Below are positions 24,701-32,580 of a stretch of DNA of 64,000 bases, piece after piece. The notes below the pieces were generated by a model, which did not search any database, was not told where the DNA came from, and worked only from the letters and a program-made list of their open reading frames with translations. The position numbers and the translations under genes were made by a program. Origin of the DNA: Mermis nigrescens. Taxonomy: Eukaryota > Nematoda > Enoplea > Mermithida > Mermithidae. Positions within the stretch are counted from its first letter, which is position 1. Every line of letters begins with the position of its first letter. The DNA is taken from contig JAVLUZ010000142.1 of assembly GCA_036768485.1 (NCBI GenBank), forward strand, positions 19,279,735 through 19,343,734, written 5' to 3'.

Positions 24701-25920
24701 AAAGCAATATCTTTCTTTGGATATAAAATAAAACGATTTGCTATTCATAGAAAATAAAGCCAAAATATATAAAACTGCAAACGAGAAGATATTAATTTAA
24801 TCATGTAACATTTTCTAAATGCTGCCTCTTTGCGTTAGGCTTTGGAGACCTTGTTCCTGGTTGGGACGACGTAAGCAATGCCACTAGCCGATCCAAAATG
24901 GTCATATCCATTTTCTACATAGTTTTCGGCTTAGCAGTGCTGTCCATGTGTTTCAATTTAATGATGGAGGAAATGGTGGCGAAGTTTATTTGGATTGGCC
25001 GAAAAATTGGAATAACGGAAAGTAATGTTACAAATGCTAATTTCTTTCGAGGGAATCAAAAACCGCATAAAGATCTACTTAATACTTTAAACTGTGGGAA
25101 ATAAAATATATTTTTACAACCATACATAATTAATATTTAAAAAATGCCAGTGCGAGTTTCATCATACCTACGTAGGCATGTACGACTTCCATGTTATTTT
25201 TGTGGTCCTGCTGATGGATAAAATTTGTGGACCGAAAAGGATGAGATTTAGACGAGGTACCTACCATACTACATAAAATACTTATGTTGAGAATTGTGAG
25301 AAATTATAATTTGTGAGGTCAGTGTCGTGTCGACAAGTATCCTTCGGAGACCAAAATTTCTACGGAAATACGGGTATTGCGTGTATAGGTATCATGTCCG
25401 CTTAAAAATCTTTTCATGCATACATGTATTGATTTATCGTTAAGTTTCCCTTTCACCTCATTTTATTAGCAGACAGGTGAAAATTTGCCTAAAATTCCTA
25501 TTTTTTAAATGTTGCTTTTTCAATTTTGTTAGATTTCTTGTCAAATAAATTATCAAATTTATATGCCTAAATGAAAATGTAAGTAGGCGAGTATCTACCT
25601 ACATATCTTCAAAAAGAATTTTATACATTTCTGAATTATTTTGAGAACAATGGCCAGTCATCAATAATCAAGTATGTTGGTGTTTTGAAAATAACACAAT
25701 TGATTTTGCAAACCATCGCGTGCATTACATATTATGCTTAACGCCACAAATAACTTCATTAAAATTTTATTCCCCCTTTGCAGACTCGAACAAGTCCGGC
25801 ATTCCGGTTTCCGAGTCAAAAAACCAAAAACATCGAGCTCTAACAGACAAAGGCTACGTCTTAGATGAAAATATGGCAGAGGTGGCTTCGATCGGAAAAC
25901 CGGTATTAGCTGGCCACTGA
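9531..25920 (+). CDS. Two-pore-domain potassium channel (TWiK/K2P family), 7 exons
   Basis: Plasma-membrane K+ leak channel subunit, expected to work as a dimer. Seven exons (9531-9785, 10414-10561, 17590-17871, 18572-18692, 20373-20629, 24839-25021, 25784-25920) sum to 1383 nt: 460 residues plus TGA, and all intron phases agree. Order: M1 (residues 16-41), first pore loop with TIGYGHVTP (133-141), M2 (about 149-172), basic M2-M3 loop with RRRANKKS, M3 (313-334), second pore loop with TIGFGDLVPG (353-362), M4 (375-398) ending MCFNLMMEEM, typical of the TWiK type, and a 60-residue cytoplasmic tail. The M1-P1 loop has NYS and NVS glycosylation sequons. An AATAAA lies 52 bp past the stop. Intron 2 is 7 kb and carries an antisense retrotransposon. 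I cannot assign the exact paralogue. Confidence 0.93.
9836..10192. mobile_element. Family E element (CGTAGCTG ends) in K2P intron 1
   Basis: Starts GGGGCGTAGCTGTGGAGGG and ends AAGGCCAGCTACGC, an imperfect terminal inverted repeat around CGTAGCTG/CAGCTACG. The interior carries runs of C in the form CCCCCTCCCCCAAATTCAG, as in the other copies at 16976-17145 and 47752-47928. No coding capacity. Confidence 0.55.
10414..10561 (+). CDS. K2P channel exon 2 (first pore loop)
   Basis: Residues 86-134 plus one base of Gly135. Acceptor ATTCAG|ATC, donor ATTG|GTGAGT (phase 1). It encodes the pore helix GWSFTSALLFTITIVTTI. The intron cuts the first filter glycine. Confidence 0.92.
10562..11185. other. 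K2P intron 2, 5' part
   Basis: AT-rich intronic sequence between exon 2 and the retrotransposon. No element or gene recognised. Confidence 0.5.
11186..11199. repeat. Target-site duplication, retrotransposon 3' side
   Basis: AAATGTTTTATGAT, 14 bp, is repeated exactly at 16147-16160 and fixes both ends of the element. Confidence 0.9.
11282..14731 (-). pseudogene. Retrotransposon ORF2: endonuclease, RT, RNase H (broken)
   Basis: Begins at ATG 14731, 25 bp after ORF1 ends. Endonuclease: ALIQEPW near the N-terminus, GCDANAHHTLWG and SLSDHRQI further on. Reverse transcriptase: KTPGVDGIFPALL, FIPKPGR and SFRPISLSSFLLK, FLDIEGAFDNI, GCPQGGVLSPLLW, and HADD in place of the usual YADD. RNase H: YTDGSRF, an AEI, SDSQSAL and WVPGHCGIEGNEFADHAA supply the D-E-D-H set. 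The end has a C-x2-C...H-x-C knuckle (CAKCLLTEEDSIHSLCHCPG). Damage seen: TAG at 14675-14677, TAA at 12525-12527, and frame changes near 14330-14420, 13060, 11750 and 11530. Intact relatives are multifunctional replication proteins using target-primed reverse transcription. Confidence 0.92.
14757..15908 (-). pseudogene. Retrotransposon ORF1 with a DUF4780-like domain, one in-frame stop
   Basis: The first 240 codons (15908-15189) are Gly/Ser/Thr-rich and low complexity, with a basic stretch RKQLSGAQKRKLRKQARAAR. A single TAG at 15186-15188 interrupts the frame. The same frame then continues to 14757 with a domain that reads like DUF4780, often seen in arthropod non-LTR elements: FTVFFPGLADRDSVFSRLQ, NPGLCTGLWKIY, FFVLGVDHPSVQVLKQLDFR, PYFKLGRVTL. 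ORF1 proteins bind the element RNA. The stop may be simple decay; no readthrough context was checked. Confidence 0.8.
16147..16160. repeat. Target-site duplication, retrotransposon 5' side
   Basis: Second copy of AAATGTTTTATGAT. Confidence 0.9.
16430..16535. repeat. Family A element, short internally deleted copy
   Basis: Starts CCACCATAGGTGGGCGGCAC, carries GTTCTGGGGGGCGG and GTACCCCCAAACCGCCCCAC, and ends GCCCAGGTATG. It keeps both ends of family A but lacks most of the interior. Confidence 0.7.
16976..17145. mobile_element. Family E element in K2P intron 2
   Basis: The interior reads GGCCTTTTTGGACTTAGTCC, CCCAAAATTGGTGTTGGTCC and AGGACGACCAGCTACGTGCC, almost the same as the copy at 47752-47928. 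The 5' end is degraded (ACAGCTCTAGGGGG). Confidence 0.65.
17590..17871 (+). CDS. K2P channel exon 3 (first filter, M2)
   Basis: Completes Gly135 and runs to residue 228. Acceptor ATTAG|GA, donor GGCA|GTATGA (phase 1). It encodes YGHVTP, the M2 helix (YALVGVPLMLMFLANIGNAM) and the start of the cytoplasmic loop. Confidence 0.92.
18190..18535 (+). repeat. Family B element in K2P intron 3
   Basis: Starts near ATCTTTGGGGGAGGGGTG and ends near CACTGTGCATGTTTGTCTGG. The interior has CCAGAATTCGCGATTTTCCA and AGAGCATTGTCAGAAACACC. The central GGCGC hairpin has been lost. Confidence 0.75.
18572..18692 (+). CDS. K2P channel exon 4 (M2-M3 loop)
   Basis: Residues 230-268 with split codons at both ends. 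Acceptor TTTTTTAG|AT, donor AACG|GTGACG (phase 2). Hydrophilic loop ending in basic EPRRRANKKSLE, a likely kinase target by composition only. Confidence 0.85.
18850..18965 (+). repeat. Family C end fragment (GGGGCGGATTTAAGG)
   Basis: GGGGCGGATTTAAGGGGGCG and a CATTGGCCCAAAATA-GCGAGA stretch match the start of the family C copy at 45511. Confidence 0.5.
19148..19324. mobile_element. MITE with AGTCTGTTTCA-type ends, copy 1
   Basis: Starts TATAGCCTGTTTTACACAAC and ends TATGAAACAGACTATA, with the interior CAATAAGCCGACAGATTGCG. A TA target and about 170 bp length fit a Tc1/mariner-type non-autonomous element. Confidence 0.75.
20373..20629 (+). CDS. K2P channel exon 5 (M3, second pore loop)
   Basis: Residues 270-354 with split codons. 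Acceptor GTGTTTAG|T, donor ATCG|GTACGA (phase 1). It encodes M3 (VPISLTIVVITAYLFVGAVL) and the second pore helix ending TLATI. Confidence 0.9.
20740..23205. repeat. Degenerate GTGTAAA repeat array, copy 1 (K2P intron 5)
   Basis: Many diverged units of about 110-125 bp share GAATCTGAC..., a CTTTACACTC run and TGTGTAAAGTTTACAC (clearest at 22783-22798). The whole array plus its right flank (TGTCTTGTTCAAAAAGGAT, TTACTGTATGTGTGTACTGA) is repeated, diverged, at 26140-28530 and 31229-31620. No protein coding seen. Confidence 0.7.
23221..23980. repeat. ~150-bp inverted repeat with a 458-bp spacer
   Basis: The left arm 23221-23370 (CGATGGAACAAAAAAGATGA ... GAAGTATATTCTGGGGCC) is the reverse complement of the right arm 23829-23980 with modest divergence. 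The left arm joins directly to the GTGTAAA array, so this looks like its terminal foldback. Confidence 0.8.
24056..24226. mobile_element. MITE with AGTCTGTTTCA-type ends, copy 2
   Basis: Starts CAGTCTGTTTTACACAAGTT and ends TATGTGAAACAGACTATA. The interior is close to the copy at 19148-19324. Confidence 0.8.
24284..24440. repeat. Family A-like element in K2P intron 5
   Basis: GCAAGAAAATTCTGGGGGGG at the start, ATTTCTGGGGATCTACAGAA inside, and GCAAACGCCCCAAACACC at the end. It closely resembles the copy at 37892-38040, a subtype of family A. Confidence 0.65.
24839..25021 (+). CDS. K2P channel exon 6 (second filter, M4)
   Basis: Completes Gly355 and runs to residue 415. Acceptor TGCGTTAG|GC, donor GGAAA|GTAATG (phase 1). 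It encodes FGDLVPGW and M4. If the donor is not used, the frame runs 27 more codons to TAA at 25102-25104, overlapping an AATAAA. Confidence 0.9.
25022..25783. other. K2P intron 6, with a possible alternative 3' end
   Basis: The first 80 bases can be read through as a 27-residue alternative tail ending ...LNTLNCGK with a stop and overlapping AATAAA. The rest is AT-rich with no element recognised. Confidence 0.4.
25784..25920 (+). CDS. K2P channel exon 7 (C-terminal tail)
   Basis: Residues 417-460. Acceptor CCCCCTTTGCAG|AC is strong and its phase matches exon 6 (codon A|AC). The tail is polar, ends GKPVLAGH and then TGA. Confidence 0.85.
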
Positions 25921-25971
25921 AAGAAGCATTTCCGATCCATGAATTTCATATGTGTTCAAATGCTTTCTAAC

Positions 25972-25977
25972 AATAAA
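25972..25977 (+). terminator. Polyadenylation signal of the K2P gene
   Basis: AATAAA 52 bp after the stop codon. Confidence 0.7.
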
Positions 25978-26047
25978 AGCCGAATGAGCTATCATCGTTC
26001 CGTTTTTTCCTGGTACGGGCTTGAAAATGTGAAATCGATACTTCTAC

Positions 26048-26120
26048 CTATAGTCTGTTTCACACAAGTTTGGGCATAAATTTTAAAAACTATGTCTGAC
26101 AGTAAGCCAACAGCGCGTTA
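26048..26120. mobile_element. MITE with AGTCTGTTTCA-type ends, 5' fragment
   Basis: TATAGTCTGTTTCACACAAG and then TTTGGGCATAAATTTTAAAA, truncated after AGTAAGCCAACAG where the GTGTAAA array begins. Confidence 0.7.
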
Positions 26121-26999
26121 GCGGGTTTCTCCTATGATATACTTGGGTACCCCAACATATTTAGGTATGCTCCCTAGCTTCATATAATGGAACATATCTG
26201 GGAGGTGCGGTAACAAAAAAATTCGATGCCTATGCTATTTGTTCTTTACAATCAACACAGAGCTAGTAGACAGTGTGTAAAATTTCTAGCAACGTTATAA
26301 AAGGGCGATTTTCGACGGCTTCTAAGGACAAGTTTCAGAGATCTCTGTATAAAAGCATAATAAAATTTTATGGTATAAATTTTAGAGCATAAAATTATCG
26401 TAAAACACAAATTTTCACTTTCCTATACTGATTAACCTTGTCTTCGTTGCCTGTTTGTCTGCCAGAGCTTTTCCGGCTACAGGTCGGGAGATATTTGTTT
26501 ACACTCAGTAATGAGTTAGTTCTAGAGATTTATACTTTACACTATGGGAGGGGAGTGAAAAAACGCTTTTTGGAGCTGTTTTTGTTTGCTAAATTTTTTG
26601 GGTTATAGATTGGGACTTATAGACCATTATAAAAAAACATGTGTCAACGGTTACACATCGCACTTAGAAGCGTTTCTTTACATGAGATACTTACTTAGTT
26701 TTAGACGTGTAAACTTTAGAACCTGGGCTGAAAGAAATGCGTTTTGCCCGTTTTTTTTGTATGCCAACTCCTCCGGTTATGAATCGAATCGTGTGGACTA
26801 TTCTAGAAATACCTTGAGTAATAATGGCTAAAATGGTACTTGGTCGCGTTTTTCTAACTCAATACAGAGTTGGTTGTGATTGTGTAAACTTCAAATTCTA
26901 GAGTGAGAAAACGGCCTTTTACCCATTTTTTGTCAATTAACTTCTCCAATAATAAATTGGATCTTGCGGACTATTCCAGAAATGAAGCATGTGTCAACC

Positions 27000-27500
27000 A
27001 TAGGTGGGCAGCACCGAAATTCTGGGGGGGGTGAAAAATTTTCAAAGGTAAAAAATGGTCTTAAAAGTGGTCGTATGGCGAAAAACAAAATTTTTCCACG
27101 TTTCTCATCGAGCACTATCCAATGGTATCAAAAAATCGCTAAAAGAGCAAAAAATATTTCAAAATTAGAATTCTGGGGGTATTTTGATTTCTGGGGGTAT
27201 TTCAACTTCTGGAGGTGCATACCCCTCAAACCCCCTACCATACGTGGGCAGCAAGAAAATTCTGGGGGGGGTGCAAGATTTTTTGAAGGTCAAAAATGGC
27301 CTCAAAAATGCTGGTATGGCGATAAAAACAGCATTTTTCGACGTTTCTCATCAAGCACTATCTATTGGCATCAAAAAATTGCGAAAAAAATTTTCAAAAA
27401 TTGAATTCTGGGTGGGGTATTTTGATTTCTGGGGGTATTTTGGTTTCTGGGGGTGCATACCCCCAAACCCCCACCCACGCCCAGGTGTGCCTCCCACGCC
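27000..27500 (+). repeat. Two tandem family A elements
   Basis: Copy 1 starts CATAGGTGGGCAGCACCGAA and ends near CCCCTCAAACCCCCTACC. Copy 2 starts CATACGTGGGCAGCAAGAAA near 27240 and ends ACCCACGCCCAGGTGTG. Shared interior: AAAAATGG, GGCAT(C)AAAAAATTG and repeated TTCTGGGGGTATTTTGATTT. Confidence 0.85.
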
Positions 27501-27784
27501 CATGTGTGGTGTCAACACATCACTTTTGGTCGCGTTTCTTTTCAGTCATTACTAAATTAGTTCTGGACGTGTAAACTTCAGATTCTGGGATGAAAAAACA
27601 AGCGCTTTGCGTGTATTTTGTCTGTCAACTTCTCTGGTTATGATTCAAGTCGTGGGAACTATTTATAATTAAAGTTAGTGTCGACAATCACACATCGCCC
27701 TTGCTCTCGAATACTTTCTTTGTTCTGGAGGTGTAAAGTTCACGCTCTGGGGTGAAAAAACAATTTTCGTATTGTCTTTGTCTG

Positions 27785-28090
27785 CCACTTTCTCCCGTCA
27801 TGTGTCGGGACCAGACATGCACGCATGGGGTTAGAGGTCTAGACCCCACAAGAAGGAAGAATAGAAGATTTTCTGGGGTAAATGAGGCAAAGTGGAAGCC
27901 AGAAATTAATGGAAACTTGAAATTTTCTCATAACTGTTTGAAAGAACGTAGATTTAACGTTATTTTAACATTTATACCAGTTTTTTGAGGTCAATCGAGC
28001 CTAAAAATCTCAATATATGACCCCCCCCGAGACCATCTGACTCCCAGATCGATCATGATGCTGTGCATCTGTGATCGGGACATGATCTCA
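27785..28090 (+). repeat. Family D element
   Basis: TGTCGGGACCAGACATGCAC at the start, then GGGGTTAGAGGTCTAGACCC; related to 44388-44530 and 63300-63600. After it a C8 run is followed by GATCATGATGCTGTGCATCT. Confidence 0.45.
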
Positions 28091-29261
28091 ATTTTAAAAA
28101 ACGTATTACGCTTTAAACGTCACACATGCGCCTGCGCACAATTCTTTTCACCTAATATTGAGTTATTGTAGGGGCGTGAAATTTGCACTAAAGCCCTTTT
28201 TCATACCAGGGCGTTGCAGGTTAATTTCTTGAAAATGTTCTCCGTAACATCTTGATTATGAATCTGACTTTAAATTTTCTTTACACCCAGTGGATGTGTA
28301 AAGTTTTCACTGAAAATAAATTTTAGCTCCGGAATATTTTGAAAACTTAAATATTTCTAAAATGTTCCCCGCAATATCAAGGTTACAAATCTGACCTTAA
28401 ACTTTTTTAACTATTAGAGCTTGTGTGAGGTTTACATAGAAAATTAGCTTTAGTTTCATAACGTTGTGGATCGTTGAACCTTTTTAAAACTGTTTTCCTT
28501 AACATTCGTATTACGAATTTGACTAAAAATTATAGTCTGTTCCATTCCAAACGGCCCATTTTCGCTAAGGTTTTATTACTGTATTAGTTTTTTATTGCAC
28601 AAATGGCTTCTTCAATTACACTCTCGCAGCGGCCGGTTGCTTCAAGCTCTTCTTATTTATCAATGCTTAATGTGACTTTGTAACGAGTGTTGCTACACGC
28701 AAGTTCCGTTTGCGGTCCGATCATTTTTTACCGCATCGAAATTGATACAATCCTCCGGACCAGAAGATTCGTTATTGTAATAGGGACATGCGATCCGCCC
28801 CTTCGCTATAATTGGACCTCATAGCCAATCACGCTCGCATCTATGAGAAGCGCTAGCGTGGGCTATGCCTGCAGATTCGATCTATAAATCCCCACACACT
28901 ATCACATTAAAAACATGAAAAGTACCTACTTGACCGGTAATTTGTCAAGTTTGCGTTGAGATCGAAAATCAATATTGCTCCTTATCATGAAATTAGCGTG
29001 TGTGTGATGCAGCAGCCCGTAGTGGCTCCTACTCACCGTTATTTGATTGATTAATTGTTTATTGTATCTTTAATCTTGTTAAATACTATTATCAGTCACT
29101 CTTTGACGTTCTTTTAGTTCTTTAGTCGTTTATTGTCAAGAGTCGTTTTTCTTCGCTCGTGTTGAATTTCAATCGCGTGTTGAGTGTTGGATTTCAATCG
29201 CGCTAGAGCTTTTATTTGTTTTATTTGTTTGATAAATTTCGCCAAAGTTACTCAGGAGCAC

Positions 29262-29512
29262 ACCTGGGCGTATGGGGTTGGGGGTATGCACCCCCGAGAA
29301 ACCAAAATACCCCCCATAAATCAAAATATCCCCCCAGAATTCAATTTTAAAATTTTTTTTCTCGTTTTTTCGCAATTTTTTGATGCCAATGGATAGTGCT
29401 CGATGAGAAACGTCGGAAAATGGTGTTTTTCGCCATATTTTAAGGCAATTTTTTGACCCTTGAAAAATCTTGCACCCCCCAGAATTTCCTTGCTGCCCAC
29501 GTATGCTCAGGG
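29262..29512 (-). repeat. Family A element
   Basis: GCACACCTGGGCGTATGGGG at the left, ATACCCCCCATAAATCAAAA inside, GCTGCCCACGTATG at the right; minus orientation relative to 27000-27500. Confidence 0.8.
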
Positions 29513-29651
29513 GTAACTTATACCGCGAGTAGCTCAGCCCCGCGGAGTGACACCTCAAATTGAGTGTCAAAATCGGAAAGTGAATCTTTTTCGTATTCTC
29601 CTTCGTCAAAATTCATTTACCCATTTTCGTACCTAAAATCATAAAAATTAA

Positions 29652-30172
29652 TACCATATTTACTCGTGTATAAGCAAAGCACCACTTTTTTCAAACTTTT
29701 CAGGCCAAAAAAGCATACAGGTGCTTATACACAGGAACATGAGTTTTATCATGCTAAAACCCTCAGAAATCGTTTATATGTAGCGTCCGAGATAGAACAG
29801 TATTTGAGGAATAAGCAGGGCTACACACATATGTACCATTGCAGAATAAATTGACCAATAAAAGATAAGTATACCTAAACCTCTGTGTGCCATTTAGTCT
29901 ACCAAACGGTTTTAGGTTAATTGATCCATCAATTCTAAGGAAGCTGCTTATTGGCTGTTTCTTGCGAAAAATGTGGAAAATCATAATTCACATTTAATAA
30001 AGTATATGGCAACTGAGTTTAGAATAAGTCAAAATTTCCTAACAGACGTAACTTGCTATGGTGCTTATACAAGGAGAAAACCTTTTTCTATTTTCCTACC
30101 CCCAAAAGCAGGGGGTGCTTATACACGGGTAGTGACTGGTGCTTATACTTGGGTAAATACGGCACTTTATTT
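29652..30172. mobile_element. MITE with CATATTTACTCGTGTATAAG ends
   Basis: The left end CCATATTTACTCGTGTATAA and the right end (reverse complement) GCCGTATTTACCCAAGTATA form an imperfect inverted repeat. GGTGCTTATACA recurs inside near both ends. No coding capacity. Confidence 0.7.
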
Positions 30173-30284
30173 TTATGTTAGATGACTGTCCAGCGTAGAG
30201 CTCGCTGTTGTTGGAGGTTTGTTCAAGAGTGCTTTTAGGAACCAAAACATTTCCAATTATAAGCCTAACTCGGAAAATAAGCTA

Positions 30285-30516
30285 TAGTCTGTTTCATTTA
30301 ACTTTGAGGTTTTCTTTCGAATTTAATACGCATGAATCAGACTACAAAAGTGGTTTAAACTTTTGATGCATTAATGCGCTTTGGCAATAGCAAGCGTCTC
30401 ACCATAACTCGATATACTGTGGAATATCAAAACTATACTGTTAGTTTAAACTACTTTTGTAGGCGCTTTAAATTTTTTCAAAAAACCTCAAAGCTCAATG
30501 AAACGGACTATAATTT
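30285..30516. mobile_element. MITE, second AGTCTGTTTCA subfamily
   Basis: Starts TATAGTCTGTTTCATTTAAC and TTTGAGGTTTT; ends AAAACCTCAAAGCTCAATGA and AACGGACTATA. The interior differs from the 170-bp subfamily. A related copy is at 34296-34535. Confidence 0.75.
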
Positions 30517-30756
30517 ATCAACTTGAGATTTTCTGGGATTTTGGGAAAAGGTCAACTGACCTTGCGAGCAATATCCGGGGTTACGTGAGTAATAAAGCGT
30601 TAGGTTTCTAGTGCGTAGCTGCCGAGATTCTCCGGAAAGGAGCGGTAAGCAATTCAGGACCGAGGCCGTAGGTTTTGGAGGGTCATAGTTGGTTGAAACG
30701 TGACCTTGAGTCTATAGCAACCTGACCAGCGCTAAGTTTAGCCTAGGAACTTAGGT

Positions 30757-31025
30757 AAGTCCATACGTGGGCAGCAAGAAAATTCTGGGGGGGGTGCAAG
30801 ATTTTTTTGAAGTTGTCGAAAAATGGCCTTAAAAATGGTGGTATGGCGATAAAAACACCATTTTTCGACGTTTCTCATCAAGCACTATCCATTGGCATCA
30901 AAAAATTGCGAAAAAAACGAAAAAAATTTTCAAAAATTGAATTCTGGGGGGGGTATTTTGATTTCTGGGGGTATTTTGGTTTCTGGGGGTGCATACCCCC
31001 CAAAACCCCCCCACGCCCAGGTGGG
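30757..31025 (+). repeat. Family A element
   Basis: Starts CCATACGTGGGCAGCAAGAA, ends CCCCACGCCCAGGTGGGG. Interior very close to the second copy at 27240-27500. Confidence 0.85.
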
Positions 31026-31228
31026 GTAAGTCCCGTAGGAACGTAATCCTCCGCCGTCGTTCTGTGTTCGTCTAGGTATTTAGGTACCGACGGTGGGGCG
31101 CATTGCTTACAATTTGCTCAACATGTGGTGGCATCTAACAAATTGCCGCACAGCGACCTAGACCGTAAAATATTCAGGTACAGTAATACAACGTAAAGCG
31201 AAAATGGGCTGGAATGACACGGACTTTT

Positions 31229-31620
31229 TTCTTATACTTCTATAGTGTTGAGAATGATTTTATAAAATTGTTCTCAGCGACATTGGAAGTACGAATCTGG
31301 CTTAAAATGGTTCATTTCGTCTTGTTTAAAGAGAGGATGCTAATGTTCAAGAACAATCTTGTTTTACACGTTCTTGGACTACTGCCACTAATTGGGCATG
31401 TTACCGTTGGTGTTTACTGACTGATTTACTCAAATCTTGCTAAAGAAGAGGTTACTAGCCGAGAAAAATGCTCCAATGGAACAAAAGTACGAACATACTT
31501 GGAAACAAGCATTATTGAGGACATGAAAGATGGGGACCAGAAAAGAGTCACTTTGCCAGTTATGTTTTGACTGCAGATTGAACCTATCTTTGATTTGCTT
31601 TTGGGCTCAAGCACTAGGGG
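31229..31620. repeat. GTGTAAA repeat array, copy 2, right end
   Basis: CGTCTTGTTTAAAGAGAGGA, ATCTTGTTTTACACGTTCTT and GAACATACTTGGAAACAAGC match the right end of copy 1 at 23050-23270. Confidence 0.7.
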
Positions 31621-31794
31621 TGGCAAAGGTTATTTGGAATCCGGTTTGTTCATACTGCGGAATATTCCTTCGACGAACGTAAATACATATGCATTAGTTT
31701 ACAACACTTTCTTAGTCATCAAAGTGTTTCAAAAAGCTTTTGATTAAAAAAGATGAGAACCACAAGCTGTCCATCGTGATGTCAAATCAAATTT

Positions 31795-31950
31795 TGTTTT
31801 ACACAAGTTTGTGCATAATTTTTATAAACTATAACGACAATAAGCTGACAGATTGCGATAACTGATGATTTGATATAAACGCATACTATACTTATGTAAT
31901 CTGTCAATGAAAATTTGCGCCCACACAAACCTATGTGAAACAAACTATCG
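31795..31950. mobile_element. MITE with AGTCTGTTTCA-type ends, copy 3
   Basis: TTTTGTTTTACACAAGTTTG at the left and CCTATGTGAAACAAACTATC at the right, interior AATAAGCTGACAGATTGCGA. More diverged than the others. Confidence 0.65.
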
Positions 31951-32049
31951 AAGTTGGGCAAAAGTAAAGTCCGGCAACGATAACGACGGGTAAGATACGG
32001 AAAGAAAAATCACTGAGCACCTCGTTTCCTTGACGTTTTTTTCTCCTCT

Positions 32050-32580
32050 AGAAATGGTTCAAAGTTCCGGAATGGAGGTTCCCAACTATGCCATGTCGGG
32101 GTGAACGAACACCCCACCAACCCCTTTTCCGGGATTAAATTTCTTCCACAGGGATTTCAGGACCCAGAAACGGGGTTGTCTAAGTGTAGGGTATCTCTAG
32201 AAAAAGCGTATCCTCAACACCCCAACTTCCGTTGGAGGTTTCTTTCCTATGGCGATGGTTCAAAGTCCTCGAACGAGGGTTACATAAGTAGGCCGCGTTA
32301 GGGTGGACACCCCAACCCCATTTCCGCAAAAATATGTATTTAAAGGTGGTTTAAGGATTCGGAAACGGAATACCACACGGAGAACATATGTTACAACCCG
32401 TTTCCATCGGAGGTTTCTCGTGGGGGGGGGGGAGCTTAGATCTCAAAGTAGGTCGGGTCAGGAGAAACACCCCTATTTCGTTTCCAGGAAAATATCTCCC
32501 AATTCTATGGGTAGTATCAGGTCTCGGAAACGGGTTATTCCGAGGGAGGTTGTATCTCTCCGACCAGGAAAACAAAAAAA
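32050..32580. repeat. Three diverged ~180-bp tandem units
   Basis: Each unit has a run like TTCAGGACCCAGAAACGGGG / GATTCGGAAACGGAATACC / GTCTCGGAAACGGGTTATTC and a GGAGGTTTCT or GGAGGTTGTA segment, spaced about 180-190 bp. GC-richer than its surroundings. Open frames in it look accidental. Confidence 0.5.

Larger units (their letters stand above)
26140..28530. repeat. GTGTAAA repeat array, copy 2, left part
   Basis: Starts GTTTCTCCTATGATATACTT like the start of copy 1 (CCTATAATATACTTGG near 20740), then repeats of GTGTAAACTTCAGATTCTGG type. It is interrupted by family A copies (27000-27500), a family D copy (27785) and a larger insertion from 28535. Confidence 0.65.
28535..31228. mobile_element. 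~2.7 kb insertion with diverged AGTCTGTTCCATTCC ends
   Basis: The left end AGTCTGTTCCATTCCAAACG with CCCATTTTCGCT matches the reverse complement of the right end (AGTCCGTGTCATTCCAGCCC, ATTTTCGCT). The GTGTAAA array continues on the far side, which supports an insertion. It contains the nested elements at 29262, 29650, 30285 and 30757. No transposase seen. Confidence 0.5.
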
